From: an uncultured Polaribacter sp.
GTDB lineage: Bacteria > Bacteroidota > Bacteroidia > Flavobacteriales > Flavobacteriaceae
NCBI GenBank assembly: GCA_905480405.1
Contig: CAJQQH010000074.1
Span: 1 to 33,403, forward strand
DNA length: 33,403 nucleotides
Reading direction: 5' to 3'
The translations under genes and the position numbers were made by a program. Below, piece after piece: positions 23,795 through 31,809 of the stretch. Under the pieces are notes generated by a model. The model saw nothing but the letters and a program-made list of their open reading frames with translations, did not search any database and was not told where the DNA came from. Numbering within the stretch: position 1 is the stretch's first letter; each line of letters opens with the position of its first letter.

Positions 23795-24325
23795 TTAATT
23801 ACCTAATTTATTTGGTCTTTTCATAACAGTGCCACATTTATCACATGTACATTTTTTTTTACTTGAGTAGTACTTATCGAAAATTATTGGCATATCTGTT
23901 TCTATATTATCTAATTTAAATTTCTTTCTATAAAGTAAATTACTACAGTTTTCGCAATACCACTCTAAAGCATCTTTCATTTTCTTTTTACGCGGATATT
24001 CGATAACCAAACCAACTGTACCTTCCTTTCTTTGTGGAGAGTGAGGCACTTTTGCTGGCAATAAATAAATATCTCCTTCATTAATTTCTACATCAATCAT
24101 TTTGCCATTATCATCAATTATTTTTAAAATCATATCGCCTTCTACTTGGTAGAAAAATTCTGGCGTTTCATTATAATGGTAATCTTTTCTATTATTAGGC
24201 CCACCAACAACCATTACTATATACTCTCCATTGTCCCAAACTTGTTTGTTACCAACTGGCGGTTTTAATAAATGACGATGTTCATCAATCCACTTTTTAA
24301 AATTTAAAGGTTGTACTAAATTCAT
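23795..24325 (-). CDS. nbaC: 3-hydroxyanthranilate 3,4-dioxygenase
   Basis: A 176-residue cupin enzyme opening the ring of 3-hydroxyanthranilate to ACMS. The catalytic iron ligands fit His50, Glu56 and His95 ('DYHYNETPEFFYQ', 'KVPHSPQR'), with Arg46 for the substrate. The bacterial-type second, rubredoxin-like metal site is present as Cys124-X2-Cys127 and Cys161-X2-Cys164. Length is normal. It is separated from the SDR gene upstream by 320 bases carrying two REP-like repeats, so it probably has its own promoter there. Confidence 0.95.
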   Translation of the reverse strand: MNLVQPLNFKKWIDEHRHLLKPPVGNKQVWDNGEYIVMVVGGPNNRKDYHYNETPEFFYQVEGDMILKIIDDNGKMIDVEINEGDIYLLPAKVPHSPQRKEGTVGLVIEYPRKKKMKDALEWYCENCSNLLYRKKFKLDNIETDMPIIFDKYYSSKKKCTCDKCGTVMKRPNKLGN

Positions 24326-24443
24326 TTTATAGATTTTTAGATTATTGGATATTTTGATTGTTAGACTTTAAAATTACTCTTTTTTTATGTCTTTATAAAT
24401 TATCTTTTTGTTAGCTTTTAGCACTAACCTCAACAAACAAGTT

Positions 24444-24536
24444 TAGCCTGATTGAAACCATTCAAATATCTGTTGATATTTTTAACCTTTTTTATTTTTC
24501 AGAAAAAAGATATAGTGTAAAGCAAGAAATAGCTTC
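24444..24536 (+). repeat. REP-like intergenic repeat, copy C1
   Basis: Runs from TAGCCTGATTGAA to AAAGCAAGAAATAGCTTC on the plus strand, with the AAAAAAGATATAG core. The left part contains a perfect 7-bp hairpin (AAATATC-TGTT-GATATTT, 24464-24481). It faces copy C2. The 320-base gap between the dioxygenase and SDR genes holds these two repeats and no gene. Confidence 0.65.
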
Positions 24537-24546
24537 TTATAACAAT

Positions 24547-24632
24547 TTGGGCGTTCCTTAAAGGTCGGGCTTTTTGCTGTATCTTTTTTTCGTTCCTCAA
24601 AAAAGGATGTCGCTACAATCCCTAACGCGGGC
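24547..24632 (-). repeat. REP-like intergenic repeat, copy C2
   Basis: On the minus strand: TTAGGGATTGTAGCGACATCC, a T-run, a short loop (GAGGAACG), AAAAAAAGATACAGC and AAAGCCCGACC. It has the same backbone as the other copies but is a more G+C-rich variant. It begins 14 bases after the SDR stop, so its T-run/A-run stem could end that transcript. Confidence 0.65.
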
Positions 24633-24645
24633 TTCGTTTATAAAT

Positions 24646-25422
24646 TTACAAAGATTTAGTTCTTCCTCCATCTACAGGTAAATTAATTCCGTTTATGTAA
24701 CTTGCTTGTGCGCTTGCTAAAAAAGTTACCGCTGCTGCAGTTTCTTCTGGTTTTGCAAAACGAGCAGCAGGAACATAACTTTTTAAAAGTTGTTCCATTT
24801 GCGCTTCTGTTGTTTTTGCTTTCTCTGATTTTATCTTGATAATTTGATCTAAACGTGCCGTATTTGTAAAACCTGGTAAGACGTTATTTACCGTAATTTG
24901 AAATCCACCAAGCTCTGTAGCCAAAGTTTTTGCCCAATTACCAACTGCATTTCTAATCGTATTAGAGACTCCTAAACCTGGAATTGGCTCTTTTACTGAC
25001 GTAGAAATTACGTTAATTATTCTACCAAATTTTTCTGATTTCATAAACGGAACTACTGCTTGCGTTAGAATTTGATTGCAAATAATATGCATTTGAAAAG
25101 CATTGATTAAATCATTAGAAGTTGCAGAAAGTAAATCGCCTCCTTTTGGACCGCCTGTATTATTTATTAAAATATGAAATTTTAGATCGGTAGTTTCTAA
25201 AGCCTTTTTAAGTTCTATTGGCTCAGAAAAATCTGCTATCAAATAACCGTGATTCTGATTATCATTTGGTAATTCTGCTAAAACAGCTTTTAACTTTTCT
25301 TCGTTTCGGGCAACTAAAGTAACGTTTACTCCTTCTCTTGCTAACGCTACTGCTGTTGCTTTTCCAATACCTTGTGTGCTTCCGCAAACTAAAGCGTTTT
25401 TGTTTTTTATGTTTAAATTCAT
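24646..25422 (-). CDS. SDR-family protein lacking the Tyr-Lys catalytic pair
   Basis: A 258-residue Rossmann-fold SDR. The cofactor motif 'GSTQGIG' (14-20) and 'NNTGG' (87-91) are present, and the C-terminus 'YINGINLPVDGG' is standard. Where YxxxK should follow Ser140-Thr-Ser142, the sequence reads Ser153-Asn-Thr-Ile-Arg157 ('LGVSNTIRNAV'), so the general-base Tyr and the Lys are both replaced. Similar SNTxR SDRs occur in other bacteria as a distinct subgroup. Located between the dehydrogenase/deaminase genes and the dioxygenase, it probably acts on a pathway intermediate, but whether as a reductase is doubtful. Confidence 0.82.
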   Translation of the reverse strand: MNLNIKNKNALVCGSTQGIGKATAVALAREGVNVTLVARNEEKLKAVLAELPNDNQNHGYLIADFSEPIELKKALETTDLKFHILINNTGGPKGGDLLSATSNDLINAFQMHIICNQILTQAVVPFMKSEKFGRIINVISTSVKEPIPGLGVSNTIRNAVGNWAKTLATELGGFQITVNNVLPGFTNTARLDQIIKIKSEKAKTTEAQMEQLLKSYVPAARFAKPEETAAAVTFLASAQASYINGINLPVDGGRTKSL

Positions 25423-25618
25423 GTTAATTTCATTATCAAGTTTAATCCCTTTAATATTAATAGAATCACTAACAACTCAATTAAAATTTGAGCCAATAGG
25501 TTAATCATTTTCTTTTTTGGAAGATTATTTTCTTTTTCAAACTTCCTTCTTTTCTTTTTTCGTCTCCAAAAAAGAATACCATTTATAAATTCTAATATAA
25601 CAGTTATTAAGTCTGTTA

Positions 25619-25834
25619 TTAATTACCTAATACCATTTCTTTAATCTTCATTGCTTTTTCAAAATGATCTAATTTATGTGTTTCAATCCACCAAGTTGCA
25701 GCTTCCATTAATAACTTTGGGTTATCATTTTTATTTTTAAAAAATGCGTAAAAAGACAAACCTACATTCGTTCCTTTTTTTTCGATTTTATCATTACAAA
25801 CTTGCAAGATTTTTTCTTTTAATTCTTTATTCAT
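25619..25834 (-). CDS. DUF6500 family small protein
   Basis: A 71-residue soluble helical protein ('MNKELKEKILQVCNDKIEKK', 'LLMEAATWWIETHKLDHFEKA'), matching what I recall as DUF6500, which has no known function. It has no membrane or signal segment. It lies 50 bases after the aldehyde dehydrogenase and about 200 bases before the SDR, on the same strand inside the kynurenine cluster. Confidence 0.7.
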   Translation of the reverse strand: MNKELKEKILQVCNDKIEKKGTNVGLSFYAFFKNKNDNPKLLMEAATWWIETHKLDHFEKAMKIKEMVLGN

Positions 25835-25884
25835 TTTTTTTTTAGATTAAATAATTCAAAAATCGAAAATAATTCTTTAATACT

Positions 25885-27315
25885 TTATACATATATTTTT
25901 AGGTTCTGTAAAAATCGTAAAGCTTCAAAACCACCCTCACGTCCAATTCCACTTTCTTTTTGACCACCAAAAGGAGTTCTTAAATCTCTCATAAGCCATG
26001 TATTAACCCAAACAATTCCTACGTGTAATTGTTTAGAAAATTGCAGGGTTCTGTTTAAATTATTCGTCCATAAAGTTGCTGATAATCCGTATTTTACGTC
26101 ATTTGCCAATTGCAAGGCTTCTTCATCTGTTTTAAATGGCATTATAGTAACAACAGGACCAAAAATTTCTTCTTGATTCAATCTACATTGATTACTTGCT
26201 ACCTCTATAATTGTTGGTTGTAAATAATAACCGTTTTCACTTCCTTTTACGGCAATTCTATCACCTCCAAAAAGAATTTTTCCTCCTTCATTTTCTGCTA
26301 TATCAATATAAGATTTTACTTTTTCTAAATGTTCTTTAGAAACCAAAGCTCCAATATTTGTGCTTTCTTCTAATGGATTTCCAACTTTTAATTCAGATAC
26401 TTTCTGAACAAAATCCTTCTTAAATTTTTCGTAAATTTTTTCTTCCACAAAGATTCTACTACCGCATAAACAAATTTGACCTTGGTTAGCAAACGAAGAT
26501 CGAACAGTAGTTTCTAACATTTTATCGTAATCGCAATCTGCAAAAATGATATTCGGATTCTTTCCTCCTAATTCTAACGATAATTTCTTGAACATTGGCG
26601 CTGCAACTCGCGCAATATGTGCGCCTGTTGTTGTTCCGCCAGTAAATGAAATTGCCTTAATTTTTTTATGTTCTACAATTGCTTGTCCAGTTGAAGTTCC
26701 TAATCCGTGAACAATATTTAAAACACCTTTTGGGAGTCCAGCATCTTTTGTTATTTCAGCCAATAAATACGCTGTCATTGGTGTAACTTCACTTGGTTTT
26801 GCGATAACGCAATTTCCTGCAGCAATTGCTGGGGCAATTTTCCATGTGAATAAGTACAAAGGTAAATTCCAAGGAGAAATACAACCAACAACCCCAATTG
26901 GTTGGCGTAACGTAAAATTAACAGCATTTAAACCTACACTTTCATGTGCTTCTGACGAAAATTGTGTAATTGCATTTGCAAAAAATTGAAAGTTACTTGC
27001 TGCTCTAGGAATATCGATTTGTGTTGCTAAACTTACTGGTTTTCCGTTGTCTTTAGATTCTGATTCTGCTAAAAATGTTAATTTTTCTTTTATTAAATCG
27101 GCAATTTTAGACAAGATTTCACTTCTTCTTGTTAATGTTGTATTAGACCAACTTGGAAATGCTTTTTCAGCTGCTTCAACTGCTTTTTCTACATCTTCTT
27201 TTGTTGAATCGGGGATTTGACCATAAACCTCTCCAATTGCTGGATTATAGTTTTCAATCCACCTGTCAGCGACAGGAGGCAAGAACTCTCCATTGATGTA
27301 GTTTTGAATCTTCAC
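25885..27315 (-). CDS. nbaE: Aldehyde dehydrogenase, likely 2-aminomuconate-6-semialdehyde dehydrogenase
   Basis: A 476-residue NAD-dependent aldehyde dehydrogenase of normal length. Catalytic residues: Cys282 ('NQGQICLCGSR'), Glu248 ('SLELGGKNP') and Asn150 ('SPWNLPLY'). The CLCGSR context is that of the hydroxymuconic/aminomuconic semialdehyde group. With the ACMSD and RidA genes nearby, it most likely oxidises 2-aminomuconate-6-semialdehyde to 2-aminomuconate. It follows the cupin lipoprotein gene after 17 bases. Confidence 0.88.
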   Translation of the reverse strand: MKIQNYINGEFLPPVADRWIENYNPAIGEVYGQIPDSTKEDVEKAVEAAEKAFPSWSNTTLTRRSEILSKIADLIKEKLTFLAESESKDNGKPVSLATQIDIPRAASNFQFFANAITQFSSEAHESVGLNAVNFTLRQPIGVVGCISPWNLPLYLFTWKIAPAIAAGNCVIAKPSEVTPMTAYLLAEITKDAGLPKGVLNIVHGLGTSTGQAIVEHKKIKAISFTGGTTTGAHIARVAAPMFKKLSLELGGKNPNIIFADCDYDKMLETTVRSSFANQGQICLCGSRIFVEEKIYEKFKKDFVQKVSELKVGNPLEESTNIGALVSKEHLEKVKSYIDIAENEGGKILFGGDRIAVKGSENGYYLQPTIIEVASNQCRLNQEEIFGPVVTIMPFKTDEEALQLANDVKYGLSATLWTNNLNRTLQFSKQLHVGIVWVNTWLMRDLRTPFGGQKESGIGREGGFEALRFLQNLKIYV

Positions 27316-27332
27316 TATATATTTTTTTAAAT

Positions 27333-27707
27333 CTATTTTGGTTCAATAATTAAAAACACTGCCGTTTCATTACCAATATTTATTACTTGATGCGATGTTC
27401 TTTCATCATTTGAAAAACTATATCCTGTTGGCACATCTACTTCCCTTACTCCTTTAACATCCTTTATTTTAAATTTACTTCCAACAAGTGTATAACCAAA
27501 ATGCTTTCTATGGTAATGCTCTTCATGACCAACACTTGGAGGAAAAGTACATTTTAAAACTCTTAATTCGGCATTATCTTTTAGTACTTCACAAACCTTT
27601 TTCCCTTTCCAACCAGCTTCTAAAGGATCTGGAAGTATGGTTTTAGGTTTACATGAATAGAAACCAATTATTAAGAAACAAAAAAATAATTTTGTTAGTT
27701 TATTCAT
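27333..27707 (-). CDS. Cupin-fold lipoprotein
   Basis: A 124-residue protein with a lipobox ('IIGFYSCKPK', Cys19) and one cupin barrel with the metal motif 'HEEHYHRKHFGYTLVGSK' and a second-motif His in 'DERTSHQVINIG'. The predicted location is periplasmic or outer membrane. It is unusual for a gene lying between cytoplasmic tryptophan-catabolic enzymes (4 bases after RidA, 17 before the dehydrogenase). Its substrate is unknown; it may not be part of the pathway chemistry. Confidence 0.75.
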   Translation of the reverse strand: MNKLTKLFFCFLIIGFYSCKPKTILPDPLEAGWKGKKVCEVLKDNAELRVLKCTFPPSVGHEEHYHRKHFGYTLVGSKFKIKDVKGVREVDVPTGYSFSNDERTSHQVINIGNETAVFLIIEPK

Positions 27708-27711
27708 CTTA

Positions 27712-28113
27712 TTATTTCTTATAAGCCGTTACTTTAATCTCCACCACCAAATCGGGATGCGGTAATTGATGTACTGCAACTGTTGTTCTTGTTGGCCCAG
27801 TTTCTTTGTCAAAAAACTCTGCGTAAGCTTTATTGTATCCTGCAAAATCATTCATGTTTACTAAAAAAGAAGAAACATCAACCACATCTTTTATAGATGC
27901 TCCAACAGTTTGTAATGTTTTATCTATATTTTTTAAAACTTCTCTTGTTTGGGTTTCTGCATTTAAGCGTTTTGTTCCCATTTCGTCTATAATATCAACG
28001 CCTGCAATGGTATTATCTGCTCTTCTTGAACTAGTTCCTGATACAAAAATAAAATCGCCCACAACTTTAACATGTGGATATGCTCCTCTTGGTGTTACTT
28101 TTTTTCCTGACAT
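27712..28113 (-). CDS. nbaF: RidA-family protein, candidate 2-aminomuconate deaminase
   Basis: A 133-residue YjgF/YER057c/UK114 protein: '[22 protein letters not shown]'-type start, '[20 protein letters not shown]' and the active-site '[25 protein letters not shown]' segment with the conserved Arg and Glu. RidA enzymes hydrolyse enamines/imines. In kynurenine clusters the same fold provides 2-aminomuconate deaminase, the step after the aldehyde dehydrogenase encoded two genes on. A general RidA role cannot be excluded from sequence. Confidence 0.8.
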   Translation of the reverse strand: MSGKKVTPRGAYPHVKVVGDFIFVSGTSSRRADNTIAGVDIIDEMGTKRLNAETQTREVLKNIDKTLQTVGASIKDVVDVSSFLVNMNDFAGYNKAYAEFFDKETGPTRTTVAVHQLPHPDLVVEIKVTAYKK

Positions 28114-28114
28114 A

Positions 28115-28633
28115 TTATTTTGCTAATTCTAACAGTTTTAAAGTGGTTCTTAAATTTCTTGTTGTTGCAATAACATTGAGTTTCTTCTCTATGCTGTTAT
28201 TTGTTAGTTTTGTTTTACCAAATCCAGATGAACAATTTAAATACACAACATCATTATCAACTTTGTATTTATCTTCTTTTATATTTTTAATATCAATAGT
28301 TGTCTTTACTGGCACTTTATTTAAAAAGGTAAAAGCTACTATTTTTTCATTTTCCTTCGAAAAAGGATAATTGTCAACTACTTTTTTAAATTCAGAAATT
28401 GTTCTTGCAATAACAGGAATCTCATATCCTAACTTGGCGAAAATTCCTTCTTTTATTATTTCACAAGTTTCTGATTTCTCTTTTTGTGAATCTAAAATAA
28501 TATTTCCACTTTGAATATAGGTTTGTATATTTTGAAACTGTAAATCGTTTAATAATTGGCGTAATTCTGCCATTGGAAGTTTATTTTTTCCTGACACATT
28601 TATTCCGCGTAATAAAACAATATACTTTTTCAT
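28115..28633 (-). CDS. DUF1697 family protein
   Basis: A 172-residue soluble protein with the DUF1697 hallmarks: '[25 protein letters not shown]' at the start, '[11 protein letters not shown]' and a C-terminal '[15 protein letters not shown]'. Function is unknown. It overlaps the kynurenine monooxygenase stop by one base (TAATG) and is followed by RidA after one base, so it is locked into the operon although no pathway step is known for it. Confidence 0.88.
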   Translation of the reverse strand: MKKYIVLLRGINVSGKNKLPMAELRQLLNDLQFQNIQTYIQSGNIILDSQKEKSETCEIIKEGIFAKLGYEIPVIARTISEFKKVVDNYPFSKENEKIVAFTFLNKVPVKTTIDIKNIKEDKYKVDNDVVYLNCSSGFGKTKLTNNSIEKKLNVIATTRNLRTTLKLLELAK

Positions 28634-30042
28634 TATAAACCTGCTATTTTATCTTCAGCTAAAATTTCGTTTGTTTCAATTTTCACTTTCTCTAAAACAA
28701 CTTTTAATTCGTCTTTTGTCATGTTTAAATCTGTGATAACCTTATTGTCTGCAATTAAATTAAGTAACGCTTTGTCTTGCGCTCTTCCGCGTTTCATAGC
28801 TTCGTTATAACCAATATTTTCATTAAAAGTTACCATAGAATATTTAGAAAAATATTCCGTTGGAAACGTTTTTTCTAAATCCATTTCTAACTTTCTTTTC
28901 TCTTTAAATAACGGATTTGCAACATGACCTTTCATTTCATAAAAATTATCTAACGCCAAATCTGCAATAGCATCTGTGTTTTCTTTCCTAGCTTTTTCAT
29001 AGGTCTTGAAAACGCTTTTCCAATTGCCTAAATCTTGATTTAAAATTTCATCAAACACAGTAACATCTTCAAAGGAAGCATTCATTCCTTGTCCGTAAAA
29101 CGGAACAATTGCATGTGCTGCATCGCCTAATAAAATAGTTTTATTTTGATAATTCCAAGGCGAACATTTTACGGTTCCTAATACACCTGTTGGGTTATTT
29201 AAAAACTCTTCTTTTATATTCGGAATTATTGCCAACGCATCAGGAAACTCGTTTTCAAAAAAAGTAGTTATTTTTTCTTCTGAAGTTAAATTACTAAAGT
29301 TATATTCGCCTTCTTCATAACTTAAAAACAAGGTTACTGTAAAGCTTCCATCCATATTTGGTAGCGCGATTAACATATAATCTCCACGTGGCCAAATATG
29401 TAAATGCCCATCACTTATTTGATGCTTGCCATTTTTATCCGCAGGAATTTCTAATTCTTTATATCCATGCGTTAAGTAATTTTGAGAATAACTAAACAAG
29501 AATTTCTTCTCTAAATAATAGCTTTTTCTTAAAATTGAACCCGCTCCATCGGTTCCAAAAACAACATCTGCATCAATAGAAAATGTTTCTTTGGTTTTGT
29601 AATCTTTAAAATGAACAATAGTATTTTCAATATCAACCGAAGTGCATTTTTTATTAAAATGAATATTTACATTTTCGTGTTTTTCTGCTTCTGTTAATAG
29701 AATTCCGTTTAAATCGCCACGAGAAATAGAATTAATATATTCATTTTCTCTTCCTGAATAATTAGATGCAAACGTGTTTCCTTCTTTGTCGTGCATTAAA
29801 CGTCCATACATTGGTATGCAAATTTCTCTTGCCTTCTCTTCCATTCCACATAAACGCAACGCCTTAAATCCACGATCTGACAATGCTAAATTGATTGATC
29901 TCCCTGCAGAAATATCTGTAGTTCTTAGATCTGGTCTACTTTCAAACACCTCAACTTTGTAACCTCTTTGTGCTAATCTTAATGCTAAGAGTGAACCACA
30001 TAAACCAGCACCAATTATTAATATTGCATCTTTTTTGTTCAT
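28633..30042 (-). CDS. kmo: Kynurenine 3-monooxygenase
   Basis: A 469-residue class A flavin monooxygenase. The FAD motif is GAGLCG (residues 11-16), with the DG-type 'FGTDGAGS' and 'GDAAHAIVPFYGQGMNASFED' segments. The last is characteristic of kynurenine hydroxylases, as is 'MYGRLMHDKEGN'. It hydroxylates kynurenine with NADPH and O2. The C-terminal extension is soluble rather than a membrane anchor, as in bacterial forms. Kynureninase lies two genes upstream on the same strand. Confidence 0.95.
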   Translation of the reverse strand: MNKKDAILIIGAGLCGSLLALRLAQRGYKVEVFESRPDLRTTDISAGRSINLALSDRGFKALRLCGMEEKAREICIPMYGRLMHDKEGNTFASNYSGRENEYINSISRGDLNGILLTEAEKHENVNIHFNKKCTSVDIENTIVHFKDYKTKETFSIDADVVFGTDGAGSILRKSYYLEKKFLFSYSQNYLTHGYKELEIPADKNGKHQISDGHLHIWPRGDYMLIALPNMDGSFTVTLFLSYEEGEYNFSNLTSEEKITTFFENEFPDALAIIPNIKEEFLNNPTGVLGTVKCSPWNYQNKTILLGDAAHAIVPFYGQGMNASFEDVTVFDEILNQDLGNWKSVFKTYEKARKENTDAIADLALDNFYEMKGHVANPLFKEKRKLEMDLEKTFPTEYFSKYSMVTFNENIGYNEAMKRGRAQDKALLNLIADNKVITDLNMTKDELKVVLEKVKIETNEILAEDKIAGL

Positions 30043-30056
30043 CTTGTTTATACTTA

Positions 30057-30398
30057 CTAATTTAACTTGTTTTTTAAAAATTGGTAATCATCGTATTCCA
30101 ATTTAAAATCAGATAATGATATTTTTTGCATTTCGTTATCTTCATTTAAAAAACTTAATAAATCACTTTTTGTATTAATTTTTATTTTCGAAAAATTATT
30201 ATACATAAAATTTGCTCTTATATTTTCTTTAATACACATTAAGATTCTTTTGTCTGTTATAATCAAATAATCGTTTCCTTTTTCCATAAACAAACTTAGA
30301 ATTCCTAATATTTGATATTGCCAAAAACCAATATCACTTTTAGTTTTTAATTTAACTAAAATATCTTCTCCCTTAATCAATTTATCAAAAACACTCAT
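30057..30398 (-). CDS. Small PH-like-domain candidate protein
   Basis: A 113-residue soluble protein that I do not recognise firmly. The segment 'YLIITDKRILMCIKENI' resembles the strand-turn-strand of bacterial PH-type domains (bPH/YdbT-like TDKRI motif), and the rest alternates beta and helical stretches. It starts at the base after the kynureninase stop and ends 14 bases before kmo, so it sits inside the tightest part of the kynurenine operon. A regulatory or scaffolding role is only conjecture. Confidence 0.65.
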   Translation of the reverse strand: MSVFDKLIKGEDILVKLKTKSDIGFWQYQILGILSLFMEKGNDYLIITDKRILMCIKENIRANFMYNNFSKIKINTKSDLLSFLNEDNEMQKISLSDFKLEYDDYQFLKNKLN

Positions 30399-31658
30399 TT
30401 ACAAGAATCCTTTTAAAATTGAAACCATTCTATACACATCTTCAAACGAATTATACATTGGCGTTGGTGCACAACGAATAACATCTGGTTCTCGCCAATC
30501 GGTAATTATATTATTTTCAGTTAGTTTTTTGTGTAAACTTTTATCAGCATTTTTTACTTGAATAGATAATTGACATCCACGTTCTTTTGGATTACTTGGT
30601 GTAATTATCTTAATATCATCAGATCCAATTTGTTTAATTAAAAACTCAAAATAACCTGTTAGCTTTTCTGATTTTTCTCGCAATGAATCCATACCAACCT
30701 CTGCAAACATATCTAATGATGCTTTAATTGCTGCCATAGATAATATTGGCGGATTGCTTAATTGCCAACCTTCTGCTCCTTCCATTACATCAAATGGTTG
30801 GCGCATGTTAAAACGTGTTTCTTTATTATGATTCCACCAACCAGCAAAACGGGGTAAATCTTTATTTTTCGCATGTTTTTCGTGTACAAATAATCCGGCT
30901 AAACTTCCAGGTCCAGAATTTAAGTATTTATAGGTACACCAAGCTGCAAAATCTACTCCCGAATTGTGTAATTCTGGCGAGATATTTCCTGCTCCGTGTG
31001 CTAAATCGATTCCGACAACACAATCTTTTGAATGCCCTATTTCTGCTATTTTTTTTAAATCTAAATATTGACCTGTATAGTAATTTACACCGCCAATTAA
31101 CAACAAAGCAATTTCATCACCTTGTTCAGAAACAATCGTTTCTAAATCTTCTAAATTTAATAACTCTTCTCCTTTTCTTGGTTTCCATTCTATAACATCG
31201 TCTGCAGAAAATCCATGGAATTTTAATTGCGATTGTACTGCATATCTATCTGATGGAAATGCATCTGACTCAATTACAATTTTATACTTTGCTTTTGTAG
31301 GTTTGTAAAAAGACACCATTAACAAATGAAGATTCGTTGTAAGCGTATTCATCACTACAACTTCTATGGGTTTTGCTCCCACAACTTTCGCCATATTATC
31401 AGTAAGTAATTCATGATAATTTAACCACGGATTCTTTGCTTCAAAATGACCTTCTACCCCCAAATTTGCCCAATCTTCTAATTCTTGATTGATGTATTCT
31501 TTGGTTGATTTTGGCTGTAAACCCAAAGAATTTCCGGTAAAGTATAACCAATTATCCCCATTTTTGTCTTTTGGAATATGAAATCGATTTCGTAAATAAG
31601 AAATACGATCCTCTTTATCTTGCTGTTGCGCGTAAGTTAAGGTGTTTTGATATTGCAT
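30399..31658 (-). CDS. kynU: Kynureninase
   Basis: A 419-residue PLP enzyme (fold type I) cleaving kynurenine or 3-hydroxykynurenine to (3-hydroxy)anthranilate and alanine. The PLP lysine is Lys244 in 'WCTYKYLNSGPG', and Asp218/His221 lie in 'GIDLAHGAGN'. The family segments 'YFTGNSLGLQP' and 'GWWNHN' are also present, and length is standard. It is the first gene of the cluster, with a good promoter directly upstream. Because kmo is in the operon, 3-hydroxykynurenine is the likely substrate. Confidence 0.96.
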   Translation of the reverse strand: MQYQNTLTYAQQQDKEDRISYLRNRFHIPKDKNGDNWLYFTGNSLGLQPKSTKEYINQELEDWANLGVEGHFEAKNPWLNYHELLTDNMAKVVGAKPIEVVVMNTLTTNLHLLMVSFYKPTKAKYKIVIESDAFPSDRYAVQSQLKFHGFSADDVIEWKPRKGEELLNLEDLETIVSEQGDEIALLLIGGVNYYTGQYLDLKKIAEIGHSKDCVVGIDLAHGAGNISPELHNSGVDFAAWCTYKYLNSGPGSLAGLFVHEKHAKNKDLPRFAGWWNHNKETRFNMRQPFDVMEGAEGWQLSNPPILSMAAIKASLDMFAEVGMDSLREKSEKLTGYFEFLIKQIGSDDIKIITPSNPKERGCQLSIQVKNADKSLHKKLTENNIITDWREPDVIRCAPTPMYNSFEDVYRMVSILKGFL

Positions 31659-31670
31659 CTATAAAAAAAT

Positions 31671-31710
31671 GATTGTCTTCAAATATAAAACAATCCTTTA
31701 GAGAATTCAA
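31671..31710 (-). promoter_or_regulatory. kynU operon promoter with overlapping inverted repeat
   Basis: On the minus strand TATATTTG (31687-31680) matches the -7 consensus TAnnTTTG and is preceded after 20 bases by TTG (31710-31708) as the -33. The inverted repeat GATTGT (31671-31676) / ACAATC (31690-31695) brackets the -7 box with a 13-base spacer and could be an operator for tryptophan-pathway control. Confidence 0.55.
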
Positions 31711-31809
31711 TTTTAAGCTACATATTTAACAGAAAAAACGATCTCTTTTTTCATCTCATTTTACAAATAGCAAAAGATTTAGTTTTGTATTTTAGCAAAA
31801 AACATTTCA

